Source: Rhodovarius crocodyli
GTDB lineage: Bacteria; Pseudomonadota; Alphaproteobacteria; Acetobacterales; Acetobacteraceae
Direction: 5' to 3'
DNA: 64,000 nucleotides
NCBI RefSeq assembly: GCF_004005855.1
Contig: NZ_SACL01000013.1
Coordinates: 17,531 to 81,530, forward strand
This document shows, in pieces, positions 16,378 to 24,563 of the stretch; the first letter of the stretch is position 1, and every line of letters begins with the position of its first letter. Under the pieces are notes generated by a model. The model ran no database searches, had not been told where the DNA came from, and was given only the letters and a program-made list of their open reading frames with translations. The position numbers and the translations under genes are program-made.

Positions 16378-17513
16378 TCCGCTGCTTCCTTGCCCGGGGC
16401 CTCGCGCCCCAGGATCTCAAAGTTGTGTTCGCCCACCTGGGGCAGGTCGAGCCTGAGCCCCGGCCGCCTGTCGCCCAGCAGAATGGGCAGGGCCGGCGCG
16501 CGGGTGGGCGTGCCGTTGGTCAGATGCACGTCATGGAACCCGCCGCTCGCGTTCAGATGCGGGTCGTCCAGCAGGTCCCAGGGCTTGTTGATGCGGGCGA
16601 AGGGCAGGCCCGCCTTCTCGCACATGCTCTCGATCTCACTGACGGTGTAGGCGCCGAGGATTTCCTGGACCATCGGGATCAGCTTCTCGCGCGCCAGGCT
16701 GCGCGCGGCGTTGTTGCCGAACTCCGGCACGATCAGGTCCGGCCGCTTCAGGATGTCGGCGAAGATCTGCCACTGCCGGTCGGTCACCACGCCCACGAAG
16801 ATCTGCACGCCGTCGCTGGCGGTGAAGATGTCGTACACACCCCAGGACCGTCGGCCGCCCGGCATCGGCGGCGGCTCCACCCCGGTGATCGCCTTCTGCA
16901 TCATGGCGGTGGAGACCAGAAAGGTGCAGGTCTCGAACAGGGCGGACTGCACCACCTGGCCCACGCCGGTGGTGTTGCGCTCCATCAGCGCGCCCATCAC
17001 GGCGATGGCGCCGAACATGCCGCCCATCATGTCGTTCACCGGCGCGCCCGCGCGCAGCGGCCGGCCCGGCGGGCCGGTCATGTAGGCCAGGCCCGCCATC
17101 ATCTGCACCACCTCGTCGAGCGCCGTGCGCTTCTCATAGGGGCCGGGCAGGAAGCCCTTCAGGGAGAGACACACCAGCCGCGGGTTGCGCGCGCGCAGCG
17201 TGTCGAAGCCGATGCCGCGCTCATCCAGCGCGCCGGGGCGGAAGTTCTCGATCACCACATCGGCGTTGTCGGTCAGTTCCAGCAGCGCCTCGCGGTCCCG
17301 CTCCAGCGCCGTGTCCAGCACCACCGACTTCTTGTTGCGGTTCAGCGCGGGGAAGAAGCCCGCGCCCGAGGCCGTCAGCGCGCGGGTGCGGTCGCCCCCG
17401 GGGGGCTCCACCTTGATCACCTCCGCGCCGAGATCCGCGAGGATCACGCCGCAGGTCGGCCCCATCACCATGTGGGAGAATTCGATGACGCGAATGCCTT
17501 CGAGGGGAAGCAT
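16374..17513 (-). CDS. CaiB/BaiF family III CoA-transferase
   Basis: A 379-residue acyl-CoA transferase. The N-terminal LPLEGIRVIEFSHMVMGPTCG and ADLGAEVIKVEPPGGD are diagnostic, and NRNKKSVVLD and ENFRPGALDERGIG follow. Asp161 in VNDMMGG sits where family III enzymes carry the catalytic aspartate that forms the acyl anhydride. It moves CoA between carboxylic acids in the cytoplasm. Its ATG shares one base with the stop of the lyase gene upstream. With the lyase it would form a two-step route: activate a branched dicarboxylic acid, then cleave it to acetyl-CoA or pyruvate. Confidence 0.92.
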   Translation of the reverse strand: MLPLEGIRVIEFSHMVMGPTCGVILADLGAEVIKVEPPGGDRTRALTASGAGFFPALNRNKKSVVLDTALERDREALLELTDNADVVIENFRPGALDERGIGFDTLRARNPRLVCLSLKGFLPGPYEKRTALDEVVQMMAGLAYMTGPPGRPLRAGAPVNDMMGGMFGAIAVMGALMERNTTGVGQVVQSALFETCTFLVSTAMMQKAITGVEPPPMPGGRRSWGVYDIFTASDGVQIFVGVVTDRQWQIFADILKRPDLIVPEFGNNAARSLAREKLIPMVQEILGAYTVSEIESMCEKAGLPFARINKPWDLLDDPHLNASGGFHDVHLTNGTPTRAPALPILLGDRRPGLRLDLPQVGEHNFEILGREAPGKEAAE

Positions 17514-18469
17514 CAGGCAGCCCTCCGGAACTTGGACAGGCTGCCACCCTTGAGCAGGTTGGACGGCAACTGGCGGCCCACGATGCGCTGGGCGAGGGCC
17601 GCGGCTTCCAGCAGCGCCTCCAGGTCATAGCCGGTCTCGATGCCCATTTCCTGGCAGAGGAAGACCAGCTCCTCGGTCGCGATATTGCCCGGCGCGCCGG
17701 GGTGGCCCGCGAAGGGGCAGCCGCCGAGGCCCGCCACCGCTGCGTCGAACATCCGCACGCCCATCTTGAGGCCCGCATAGGCATTGGCGATGCCCAGGCC
17801 CCGCGTGTCGTGCAGGTGCAGCGCGATGCCGAGCTCGGGGTACTTGTCCTGCACCGCGCCCACCAGCCGCTCGATATGGGCGGGGTCGGCCCAGCCCATG
17901 CTGTCGGCCAGCGAGATCTTGCTGATCGCGCAGCCGGTGTCCTTGGCCACCTCGAAGGCATCGGCGATCACGCGCATCGCGTCCGCCACCGTCACCTCGC
18001 CCTGGTAGTTGCAGCCGAAGGCCGCCTGCACCGAGATGCGGGTGATCGGCACGCCGGCCGCCTGGTGGGCCGCCACGTGCTCACGCTGGAACACCAGCTG
18101 CGCGGCGTGGTCCTTGTTCAGGTTCTTCTTCGTGAAGGCCTCGGAGGCCGTGACGGTGATGGAACTGTAGAGCGTCAGCCGATCGGCATAGGTCTTCGCG
18201 CGCTCCATCCCCTTCGCGTTGAACCACAGGGCGAAGTACTCGCAGCCCGGGCGCGGGGTGAAGCCGGCCACCACGTCCTCGGCATCGGCCCAGCCGGGCA
18301 CGATCTTGGGGTTCACGAAGCTCGCCACCTGGATGCGCGGGGCGCCAGTGGCCGAGAGCGCGTCGATCAGCGCGATCTTGTCGCTGGTCGGGATCGGCCC
18401 CTTTTCGATCTGGAAGCCCTCACGGGGCCCCTCCTCCGTGATCTCGACGCGGTTGGGCAGGTCGGTCAT
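17513..18469 (-). CDS. Hydroxymethylglutaryl-CoA lyase family protein
   Basis: A 318-residue DRE-TIM metallolyase of the HMG-CoA lyase (MvaB) type. It has an N-terminal EEGPREGFQ in place of the usual DGPRDGLQ, the metal-binding HLHDTRGLGIANA and the C-terminal GCPFAGHPGAPGNIATEEL, where Cys is the lyase-active residue. The start MTDLPNRVEI at 18469 is preferred because of AGGAG nine bases upstream; it begins 11 bp after the first TctC gene. The altered N-terminal motif and the dicarboxylate-type neighbours suggest a substrate other than HMG-CoA, for instance citramalyl-CoA or another 3-hydroxyacyl-CoA. That part is inference. Confidence 0.88.
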   Translation of the reverse strand: MTDLPNRVEITEEGPREGFQIEKGPIPTSDKIALIDALSATGAPRIQVASFVNPKIVPGWADAEDVVAGFTPRPGCEYFALWFNAKGMERAKTYADRLTLYSSITVTASEAFTKKNLNKDHAAQLVFQREHVAAHQAAGVPITRISVQAAFGCNYQGEVTVADAMRVIADAFEVAKDTGCAISKISLADSMGWADPAHIERLVGAVQDKYPELGIALHLHDTRGLGIANAYAGLKMGVRMFDAAVAGLGGCPFAGHPGAPGNIATEELVFLCQEMGIETGYDLEALLEAAALAQRIVGRQLPSNLLKGGSLSKFRRAA

Positions 18470-18480
18470 CGGTCTACTCC

Positions 18481-19446
18481 TCATTGCGGCCGGATGCCGG
18501 CCTCACGCAGAACGGTTTCCCAGCGGGTCATCTCGGCCGAGACATAGCGCGCGGCCTCCGGGACGGGATTGGCGATCAGCCGCTCGGCGCCGAGCTCGGT
18601 CAGCCGGCGTGCCAGGGCGGGTTCGCGGATGGCGGCCTGGACGGCCTGCTGCACGCGGCCCAGCACGGCCTCGGGCGTGCCCTTGGGCGCGAACAGGCAT
18701 TGCCAGACGCTGAAGGTGGCGGCGGGGTAGCCTGCCTCCCCGATCGTCGGCACATCGGGCATCACGGCGCTGCGCTGCGCGGAGGAGACGGCCAGCGCCC
18801 GCGCCTGCCCGCCCTGGGCCAGCGGAAAGGCGCTGAAGCCCGCGTCGTACAGCACGTCCAACCGGCCGGAGATCACGTCCTGCGCCGCGGGGCCCGAGCC
18901 GCGATAGGGCACGTCCTGCATCTGGATGCCCGCCGCGCGCAGCAGCAGCAGCGTGACCAGCTGCAGCACGCCGCCGGTGCCGGTGGTGGCATAGCTCAGC
19001 TTCTCGGGGTCGGCCTTGGCGGCGGCAACCAGCCCGGCCACGTCGCGATAGGGCGCGCTGTTGGGCACCAGCAGCACCATCGGGCTCTCGGCCACGATGG
19101 TGATGGGCAGCAGGTCGGTCGCGGGGTCGTAGTCCAGCCGGGCATACAGCGCGCGGTTCACCGCATGGCCCGTGTTGCTGAACAGCAGCGTGTGGCCATC
19201 GGTCGCGCGCGCCACGGCACCCGCGCCGATATTGCCGCCGGCCCCCGTGCGGTTCTCCACCACCACGCGCTGGGGCAGGTTCTGGGACATGCCCTCGGCG
19301 ACGAGCCGCGCGATCACGTCCGTGGCGCCGCCCGCCGCATAGGGAACCACGAGCTTGATGGGCTGGTTCGGCCAGGCCTGCGCGCGGGCTGCCGCCGGCA
19401 GCAGGAACGGGGTGGCGAGCAAGGCCCGGCGGGCGATCTGGGGCAT
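18481..19446 (-). CDS. Tripartite tricarboxylate transporter binding protein (Bug/TctC)
   Basis: The second Bug protein of the operon, 321 residues and first in transcription order. A signal peptide (RRALLATPFLLPAAARAQA) precedes WPNQPIKLVVPYAAGGATDVIAR, the family hallmark. The ligand-lobe motif DVPYRGSGPAAQDVISGRLD is present. GAGGAAACGCC before the ATG is a good ribosome site. It is the first gene after the IclR-controlled divergent promoter. Two different binding proteins in one operon suggest two related ligands, or one serving signalling rather than uptake, as no TctA/TctB is nearby. Confidence 0.92.
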   Translation of the reverse strand: MPQIARRALLATPFLLPAAARAQAWPNQPIKLVVPYAAGGATDVIARLVAEGMSQNLPQRVVVENRTGAGGNIGAGAVARATDGHTLLFSNTGHAVNRALYARLDYDPATDLLPITIVAESPMVLLVPNSAPYRDVAGLVAAAKADPEKLSYATTGTGGVLQLVTLLLLRAAGIQMQDVPYRGSGPAAQDVISGRLDVLYDAGFSAFPLAQGGQARALAVSSAQRSAVMPDVPTIGEAGYPAATFSVWQCLFAPKGTPEAVLGRVQQAVQAAIREPALARRLTELGAERLIANPVPEAARYVSAEMTRWETVLREAGIRPQ

Positions 19447-19465
19447 GGCGTTTCCTCGGCTAATT

Positions 19466-19500
19466 TTTCTGTTGTTCAGAAAATTATTCTGCTAGACAGA
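19466..19500. promoter_or_regulatory. Tandem IclR operator, two TTCTG-N5-CAGAA palindromes
   Basis: Two copies of the same interrupted palindrome lie in the 83-bp divergent gap: 19466-19480 (TTCTG-ttgtt-CAGAA) and 19486-19500 (TTCTG-ctaga-CAGAA). Their centres are 20 bp apart, two turns of the helix, so two dimers could bind the same face. The first copy extends to a 7-bp arm (TTTTCTG/CAGAAAA). A third weaker pair, AGTCT/AGACT, begins at 19500. The only adjacent regulator is the IclR gene at 19530, which makes it the natural ligand. Confidence 0.65.
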
Positions 19501-19529
19501 AGTCTAATAGAAGACTGTCCAAGAGGTCA

Positions 19530-20240
19530 ATGTCCGACACTCCCGCCCGCAAGCGCGGCCGCCCACCCGCCGAGATCGCCCCCGAACAGCGGGTGGAGGC
19601 CGTGGAGCGCGCCCTGTCGCTGCTCGACGCCTTCTCCCTGGAAGCCCCCCGGCTGACGCTGGCCGACCTCGCGCGCCGCACCGGCTTCTACCCCAGCACC
19701 ATCCTGCGCCTCGCGGCCTCGCTGGAACGCTTCGGCTATCTGCTGCGCGGAGCGGACGGGCTGTTCCGCCTGGGGCCCGCCACGCTGCGGCTGGGCATGC
19801 AGTACCAGGCGGGCTTCGACCTGGCGGAACACATGCGCCCTGCCCTCGCCCGCCTCTCCGCCGCGACCGGCGAGACGGCGGCCTTCTATGTGCGGGAGGG
19901 CGGGGACCGCATCTGCCTGTTCCGGCACGAGGCGCTGCGCACCATCCGCCACAGCGTGCCCGAGGGCGCGGTGCTGCCGCTCGACCGGGGCGCCAGCGGC
20001 CATGTGCTGCGGGCCGAGGGCGGGGGCGTCGTGCTCTCGATGGGTGAGCGCGATGCGGAGACCGCCTCCCTCGCCTGCCCGGTCTTCGCGGCGGCCGGGC
20101 GCTTCCTGGGCGCGCTGGGGGTGGCGGGCCCCATGGGCCGCTTCAGCGAGGCGGAGCGCGCGCGGATCACGCCCCTGCTCGAACAATCCGCGGCCGAGCT
20201 GTCCCGCGCGCTGGGTGCGGCCCGGCATCGCGTTGCCTAA
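19530..20240 (+). CDS. IclR-family transcriptional regulator
   Basis: A 236-residue regulator. The N-terminal winged helix spans about residues 20-80 (VEAVERALSLLDAFSLEAPRLTLADLARRTGFYPSTILRLAASLERFGYL), and the C-terminal IclR effector domain (about 95-230) contains TGETAAFYVREGGDRICL and CPVFAAAGRFLGALGVAGP. The N-terminal RKRGRPP is a basic arm that may add DNA contacts. It is divergent from the TctC/CoA-transferase operon and separated from it by the tandem palindrome. It probably represses both itself and the operon, with release by the transported acid or its CoA ester. Confidence 0.9.
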   Translation: MSDTPARKRGRPPAEIAPEQRVEAVERALSLLDAFSLEAPRLTLADLARRTGFYPSTILRLAASLERFGYLLRGADGLFRLGPATLRLGMQYQAGFDLAEHMRPALARLSAATGETAAFYVREGGDRICLFRHEALRTIRHSVPEGAVLPLDRGASGHVLRAEGGGVVLSMGERDAETASLACPVFAAAGRFLGALGVAGPMGRFSEAERARITPLLEQSAAELSRALGAARHRVA

Positions 20241-20267
20241 GCAAGGGGCGCGTGGGAAAAGCCGGGC

Positions 20268-21257
20268 ATGATCCTCATCACGGGCGCTGCCGGCTTCATC
20301 GGCTCCAACATCGTGGCCGAGCTGAACGAGCAGGGCCGCACCGACCTCGTGCTGTGCGACCTGCTGCGCCAGGGCAGCAAGTGGCACAACCTGCGCAAGC
20401 GCGCCTTCGTGGACATCGTGCCCCCGCCCGAGCTGGCGGCCTGGCTGCGTGGCCCCGCCGCGCAGAAGATCACGGCCGTGGTGCACATGGGCGCCAATTC
20501 CTCGACCATGGCCACCGACGGCGACGAGATCATGCAGCGGAACTTCCGCTTCTCGAACATGCTGCTGGACTGGACGGCGGAACGCGCCATCCCGTTCATC
20601 TACGCCTCCTCCGCCGCGACCTATGGCGAGGGCGAGGAAGGCTATGACGACAATGCCGATTTCGAGCATCTGAAGCGCCTGCGCCCGCTCAACCTCTATG
20701 GCTGGAGCAAGCACATCTTCGACCAGGCGGTGGTGGAGCGCCGCAAGCGCGGGGAGGCCATGCCCCCGCTCTGCGTCGGGCTCAAGTTCTTCAACGTCTA
20801 TGGCCCGAACGAGCAGCACAAGGGCGCGATGCAGTCGGTGGTCAGCAAGATCTTCCGCAGCATCACCGAGGGCGAACAGGTGCGCCTGTTCCGCAGCCAC
20901 CGCCCGGAATACGCCGATGGCGAGCAGATGCGCGACTTCGTCTATGTGCGCGATATCTGCCGGGTCATCACGCATCTGCTGGCGCGGCGCGAGGGCTTCG
21001 GCCTGTTCAACGTGGGCTCGGGCGAGGCACGGACCTGGCTTGACCTGGCGCGCGCCGTCTTCGCCGCGATGGAACGCGAGGCCTCGATCGATTTCATCGA
21101 CATGCCGCAGGAACTGCGCGCCAAGTACCAGTACTATACCAAGGCCGACATCACCCGGCTGCGCGGCTTCGGCTACAACGCGCCCATGCAGTCGCTGGAG
21201 GCGGGCGTCACCGACTATGTGCGCCACTTCCTGAGTCAGGCGGACAGCTATCGCTGA
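20268..21257 (+). CDS. hldD: ADP-L-glycero-D-manno-heptose-6-epimerase
   Basis: A 329-residue short-chain dehydrogenase/epimerase. The NADP site is ILITGAAGFIGSN (residues 2-14). Catalytic Tyr and Lys are in NLYGWSKHIFD, and the HldD-typical LKFFNVYGPNE and GEQMRDFVYVRD are present. It converts ADP-D-glycero-D-manno-heptose to the L form for lipopolysaccharide core or S-layer glycan. It starts 27 bp after the IclR gene and shares its strand, but belongs functionally with the downstream HAD and nucleotidyltransferase genes. HldE is not in the window, and the SIS protein at 12.2 kb may not be a genuine GmhA. Confidence 0.9.
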   Translation: MILITGAAGFIGSNIVAELNEQGRTDLVLCDLLRQGSKWHNLRKRAFVDIVPPPELAAWLRGPAAQKITAVVHMGANSSTMATDGDEIMQRNFRFSNMLLDWTAERAIPFIYASSAATYGEGEEGYDDNADFEHLKRLRPLNLYGWSKHIFDQAVVERRKRGEAMPPLCVGLKFFNVYGPNEQHKGAMQSVVSKIFRSITEGEQVRLFRSHRPEYADGEQMRDFVYVRDICRVITHLLARREGFGLFNVGSGEARTWLDLARAVFAAMEREASIDFIDMPQELRAKYQYYTKADITRLRGFGYNAPMQSLEAGVTDYVRHFLSQADSYR

Positions 21258-21277
21258 GGGTTTCGCCGCGGGTCGGC

Positions 21278-21317
21278 CTCCACAGGTTGCCCTCCGCAGG
21301 TTGCCCTCCACAGCTTG
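21278..21317. repeat. Short tandem repeat, 14-bp unit x 2.9
   Basis: The unit CTCCACAGGTTGCC occurs at 21278-21291, again with one change at 21292-21305 and a third time, truncated, at 21306-21317. It lies in the 114-bp gap between hldD and the HAD gene. It is followed by a 6-bp hairpin GCGGTG-CCG-CACCGC at 21324-21338. It may arise from slippage or act in the mRNA between the genes. Confidence 0.7.
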
Positions 21318-21371
21318 AATGATGCGGTGCCGCACCGCCGGTGCTAAGTCAGGGGTGTTGAGGAGATACCG

Positions 21372-21755
21372 ATGACGCGGCTGGTGATCGACCTGGATGG
21401 AACCCTCACCATCGACGACCCGGCGGTTTCCTACAGCGACAAGCTGCCCAACATCCCCGTTGTTGCCCGGCTGCGCGAATACAAGGCCCAGGGCTTCGAG
21501 ATCGTCATCCACACCGCGCGCAACATGCGCACCCACAAGAACAATGTGGGCCTCATCAACGCCCATACCCTGCCGGTCATCATCGACTGGCTGCGCCGGC
21601 ACGACATCCCCTATGACGAGATCCATGTCGGCAAGCCCTGGTCCGGCCATGACGGCTTCTATGTGGACGACAAGGCACTGCGCCCGGATGAGTTCGCGGC
21701 GCTTCCCTACCCCGAGATCGGCCGCCTGCTGAAGCTGGGGCGCAACGCGGTATGA
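21372..21755 (+). CDS. Small HAD-superfamily hydrolase of capsule type
   Basis: A 127-residue HAD-fold phosphatase. Motif I is VIDLDGTLT (Asp7, Asp9), motif II IHTARNM, the conserved Lys is in VGKPW, and motif IV ends in FYVDDKAL. It is capless and close in length to capsule-locus phosphatases, which dephosphorylate small sugar or polyol phosphates. GAGGAGATACCG provides a good Shine-Dalgarno. The stop overlaps the next gene by 4 bp (ATGA). The tight three-gene unit with two nucleotidyltransferases suggests it trims the same metabolite that they activate. Confidence 0.85.
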   Translation: MTRLVIDLDGTLTIDDPAVSYSDKLPNIPVVARLREYKAQGFEIVIHTARNMRTHKNNVGLINAHTLPVIIDWLRRHDIPYDEIHVGKPWSGHDGFYVDDKALRPDEFAALPYPEIGRLLKLGRNAV

Positions 21756-23344
21756 CCCCGCAGCCGGTCAGCCTCATCACCTCCGCCGCCTATGTGAACG
21801 CGGAGCTGAGCGCCGAATTCGGCCAGCTTCCGCCGAGCTTCCTGCCCTTCGGCCACAAGCGCCTGCTGGCACCGCAGATCGCGAGCCTGCAGCGCCCCGG
21901 CCGGCGCCTCATCGTCACGCTGCCCCAGAGCTTCAGCCCGGACGAATGGGACCGCGCGGCCCTGGAGCAGGAGGGTGTCGAGACGCTCTCGATTCCCGAT
22001 GACCTGAGCCTGGGCGAGAGCATCACCCATGCGCTGACGCTGGCCGATGCACGCGGGCCCGTCAGCATCCTGCACGGGGATACGCTGTTCCTCGACCCCC
22101 TTCCCGAAGGCGAGGACGAGGTGGCGGTCGCCACCACCTCCGACGCCTATCTGTGGGGGGCGGTGGGCACCGAGGGCCAGGGCTTCGTCAGCCGCCGGCC
22201 CGATGTCACGGCGCGGGAACAGCAGGTGCTGGCGGGCTGGTTCTCCTTCTCCTCGGCGCCGGCGCTGCTGCGGGCCCTGACGCGCGCGCGCGGCCGTTTC
22301 CTGGCGGCGCTCGACCTCTATGCGGCCGAGCGCCCGCTGGCCTTCCGCCAGGTGAGCAACTGGCTGGATTTCGGCCACCTGCAGACCTTCTACCGCGCCC
22401 GCGCCCGCGCCAGCACCGCACGCGCCTTCAACTCGCTCGCGGTGGGGCGGCACTCCGTCCTCAAGACCGGCGAGAAGGCTGACAAGCTGGCCGCGGAGGC
22501 CGACTGGTTCGACACCATCCCCCCGCCGCTGCGCCAATACACCCCGGCCTTCCTGGGCCGCGAGGCCGGCGGCTATCGCATCGGCTACCTGTTCAGCCCC
22601 ACCCTGCATGAGCTGTTCGTGTTCGGCCGGCTGGAGGCGCCCGCCTGGCGGCGGGTGATGGAGGGCTGCTTCGATTTCCTGCGGGCCGCCGAGCAGCTGG
22701 GCCGCGAGGCGGCCGCCCGCGAGGTGCCGCCCGATGCGCTGGACATCCTGGCCCTGGGCAAGACCGAGGCGCGCCTGGCCCAATGGGCCCGCGAGACGGG
22801 GCAGGACCTTGACGCGGAATGGACCAGCGCCGGCCGGCGCCTGCCCTCTCTGCGGCGCATCGCGGCCGAGACGGCGCGCATCGCGGCGGCCACCGCGCCC
22901 ATCCCCGGCGTGATGCACGGCGATCTCTGCTTCCCCAACACCTTCTTCGATTTCCGCGAGCAGCAGATCAAGGTGATCGACCCGCGCGGCAGCATGCAGG
23001 ACGGCCGGCACAGCGTGCATGGCGACCTGCGCTATGACCTGGCCAAGCTGAACCACTCGCTGGAAGGCTATGACCTGATCCTCGCCGGGCGCTACCGGCT
23101 GGAGGATACGGGCGGGCACGACCTGACGCTGCATCTCTCGCGTGAGGGAGCGGCGGCCTTCCTGCCGGAGGTCGCGGCGGAGTTCGATCTGCGCGGGCGC
23201 CGTACATCGGATGCCGGCACCCGGGCGCTGACGGTGCAGCTGTTCCTGTCCATGCTGCCGCTGCATGCGGACCGGCCGGACCGCCAGCGCGCCTTTCTGG
23301 CCAATGCGCTCAGGCTCTATGCCGGGATGGAGGCAAGCCCTTGA
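21752..23344 (+). CDS. Fused nucleotidyltransferase-like and small-molecule kinase protein
   Basis: A 530-residue two-domain protein. Residues 1-220 look like a GT-A-fold nucleotidyltransferase (SILHGDTLFL, with Asp in the metal position), but the N-terminal GGxGxR-type loop is not conserved. Residues 230-500 are an aminoglycoside/choline-kinase-like phosphotransferase, with MHGDLCFPNTFFD as the catalytic loop and KVIDPRGS as the metal-binding DFG-like motif. The fusion would phosphorylate a small molecule and help activate it. It overlaps the HAD gene by 4 bp and the next nucleotidyltransferase by 4 bp. The order resembles capsule-decoration clusters, but the product is unknown. Confidence 0.78.
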   Translation: MTPQPVSLITSAAYVNAELSAEFGQLPPSFLPFGHKRLLAPQIASLQRPGRRLIVTLPQSFSPDEWDRAALEQEGVETLSIPDDLSLGESITHALTLADARGPVSILHGDTLFLDPLPEGEDEVAVATTSDAYLWGAVGTEGQGFVSRRPDVTAREQQVLAGWFSFSSAPALLRALTRARGRFLAALDLYAAERPLAFRQVSNWLDFGHLQTFYRARARASTARAFNSLAVGRHSVLKTGEKADKLAAEADWFDTIPPPLRQYTPAFLGREAGGYRIGYLFSPTLHELFVFGRLEAPAWRRVMEGCFDFLRAAEQLGREAAAREVPPDALDILALGKTEARLAQWARETGQDLDAEWTSAGRRLPSLRRIAAETARIAAATAPIPGVMHGDLCFPNTFFDFREQQIKVIDPRGSMQDGRHSVHGDLRYDLAKLNHSLEGYDLILAGRYRLEDTGGHDLTLHLSREGAAAFLPEVAAEFDLRGRRTSDAGTRALTVQLFLSMLPLHADRPDRQRAFLANALRLYAGMEASP

Positions 23345-24075
23345 TCATCTTCCCCATGGCCGGCCTCAGCAGCCGCTTCACCCGCGCGGGCTATGACCGG
23401 CCGAAATGGCAGTTGCCGCTGGCCGGCCGCCCCCTGCTCGACTGGTCGCTCCTGGGCTTCCGCTCGATGTTCGAGAGCGAGACCTTCCTGCTCATCCATC
23501 TGGACCAGCCGGGGGTGGCCGATTTCGTGCGGGAACGCGCGGCCGCCATCGGCATCCGCCGCCCGCTGCTGGTGCCGCTGGCCGAGCCCACGCGCGGCCA
23601 GGCGGAAACGGTGCTGCTGGGCCTGGATGCCGCGGGCGCCGGCCCGGCCGAGGAAGTGACGATCTTCAACATCGACACCATCCGCCCGGGCGTGACCCGC
23701 CCTGCCCTGTTCGACAGCTGCGACGGCTGGCTGGAATGCTTCGAGGGCGAGGGCGACCACTGGTCCTTCGTGCGCCCCGGGCCGGATTTCTCGGCGGTGC
23801 AGGTGACGGAGAAGCTGCGCATCTCCTCCCTGTGCTGCAGCGGCCTGTATCATTTCCGCAGCAGCGCGCTGTTCCGCGAGGCCTATGCCCGGGAACTGGC
23901 CGCGCCCAGCAAGAACGAGCTGTATGTGGCGCCCATGTACCAGCACATGATCGCGGCCGGGCAGGACATCCGCTACGGCGTCGTGCCGACTGAACAGATC
24001 TTCTTCAGCGGCACGCCCGCCGAGTATGAGGACCTGAAGCGACGCGAGGACGAGCTGGTCGCGGCCTTCGCCTGA
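23341..24075 (+). CDS. Sugar/polyol-phosphate nucleotidyltransferase-like protein
   Basis: A 244-residue GT-A-fold NTP transferase. It begins IIFPMAGLSSRFTRAGYDRPKW, a variant of the nucleotide-binding loop with the usual downstream KP/PKW. TIFNIDTIRPG carries the metal-binding Asp. The start is TTG at 23341: its TTGA overlaps the stop of the kinase fusion and a GGAGG lies 8 bp upstream, so translational coupling is likely. It would transfer a nucleotide onto a phosphorylated sugar or small alcohol. It is the last gene before the convergent tadA, with no spacer. Confidence 0.82.
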   Translation: MIIFPMAGLSSRFTRAGYDRPKWQLPLAGRPLLDWSLLGFRSMFESETFLLIHLDQPGVADFVRERAAAIGIRRPLLVPLAEPTRGQAETVLLGLDAAGAGPAEEVTIFNIDTIRPGVTRPALFDSCDGWLECFEGEGDHWSFVRPGPDFSAVQVTEKLRISSLCCSGLYHFRSSALFREAYARELAAPSKNELYVAPMYQHMIAAGQDIRYGVVPTEQIFFSGTPAEYEDLKRREDELVAAFA

Positions 24076-24519
24076 TCAGCGGCGGGCCGCGAAGAAGTCG
24101 CGCAGCAGCCCGGCCGCCTCGGTCTCGTTGATGCCGCCCACCACCTCGGGGGCATGGTTGCATTGCGGGTGGCTGAACACGCGCGCGCCATGCTCGGTGC
24201 CGCCTCCCTTGGGGTCATAGGCGCCGAAGACGACCTTGCGCAGCCGGAACAGGCTGGCGCCCTGGGCGCACATGGCGCAGGGCTCCAGCGTCACGGTCAG
24301 GGTGCAGCCGGCCAGGTGCTTCCCGCCCAGGGCGCGGGCAGCCGCGCGCATGGCCAGCATCTCGGCATGGGCGGAGGGGTCGCCCAGCTCCTCCACGCGA
24401 TTCCCGGCCCGCGCCAGCAGGGCGCCGCGCGCGTCGGTCACGACGGCGCCGACCGGCACCTCGCCGCGCGCGGCGGCCTCGCGGGCCTCCTCCAGCGCCA
24501 TTTCCATCGGGGAAACCAT
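24076..24519 (-). CDS. tadA: tRNA-specific adenosine deaminase
   Basis: A 147-residue zinc deaminase that converts A34 to inosine in tRNA-Arg(ACG). The active site is complete: His51-Ala-Glu53 (HAEM) and Pro-Cys81-x-x-Cys84 (PCAMC). AARGEVPVGAVV near the N-terminus is also diagnostic. ATG 24519 is used as start; a TTG at 24558 would lengthen it but run closer to the divergent gene. The stop at 24076-24078 directly abuts the stop of the convergent nucleotidyltransferase gene. Essential in most bacteria. Confidence 0.92.
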   Translation of the reverse strand: MVSPMEMALEEAREAAARGEVPVGAVVTDARGALLARAGNRVEELGDPSAHAEMLAMRAAARALGGKHLAGCTLTVTLEPCAMCAQGASLFRLRKVVFGAYDPKGGGTEHGARVFSHPQCNHAPEVVGGINETEAAGLLRDFFAARR

Positions 24520-24563
24520 GCACGCAACTTGCCGTGCGGGGCCTGTCAGGTCTAGCAAGCGCC

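Noticed and set aside
21278..21317. Possible CRISPR array
   Set aside because: The 14-bp units are directly adjacent with no spacers, and there are no cas genes.
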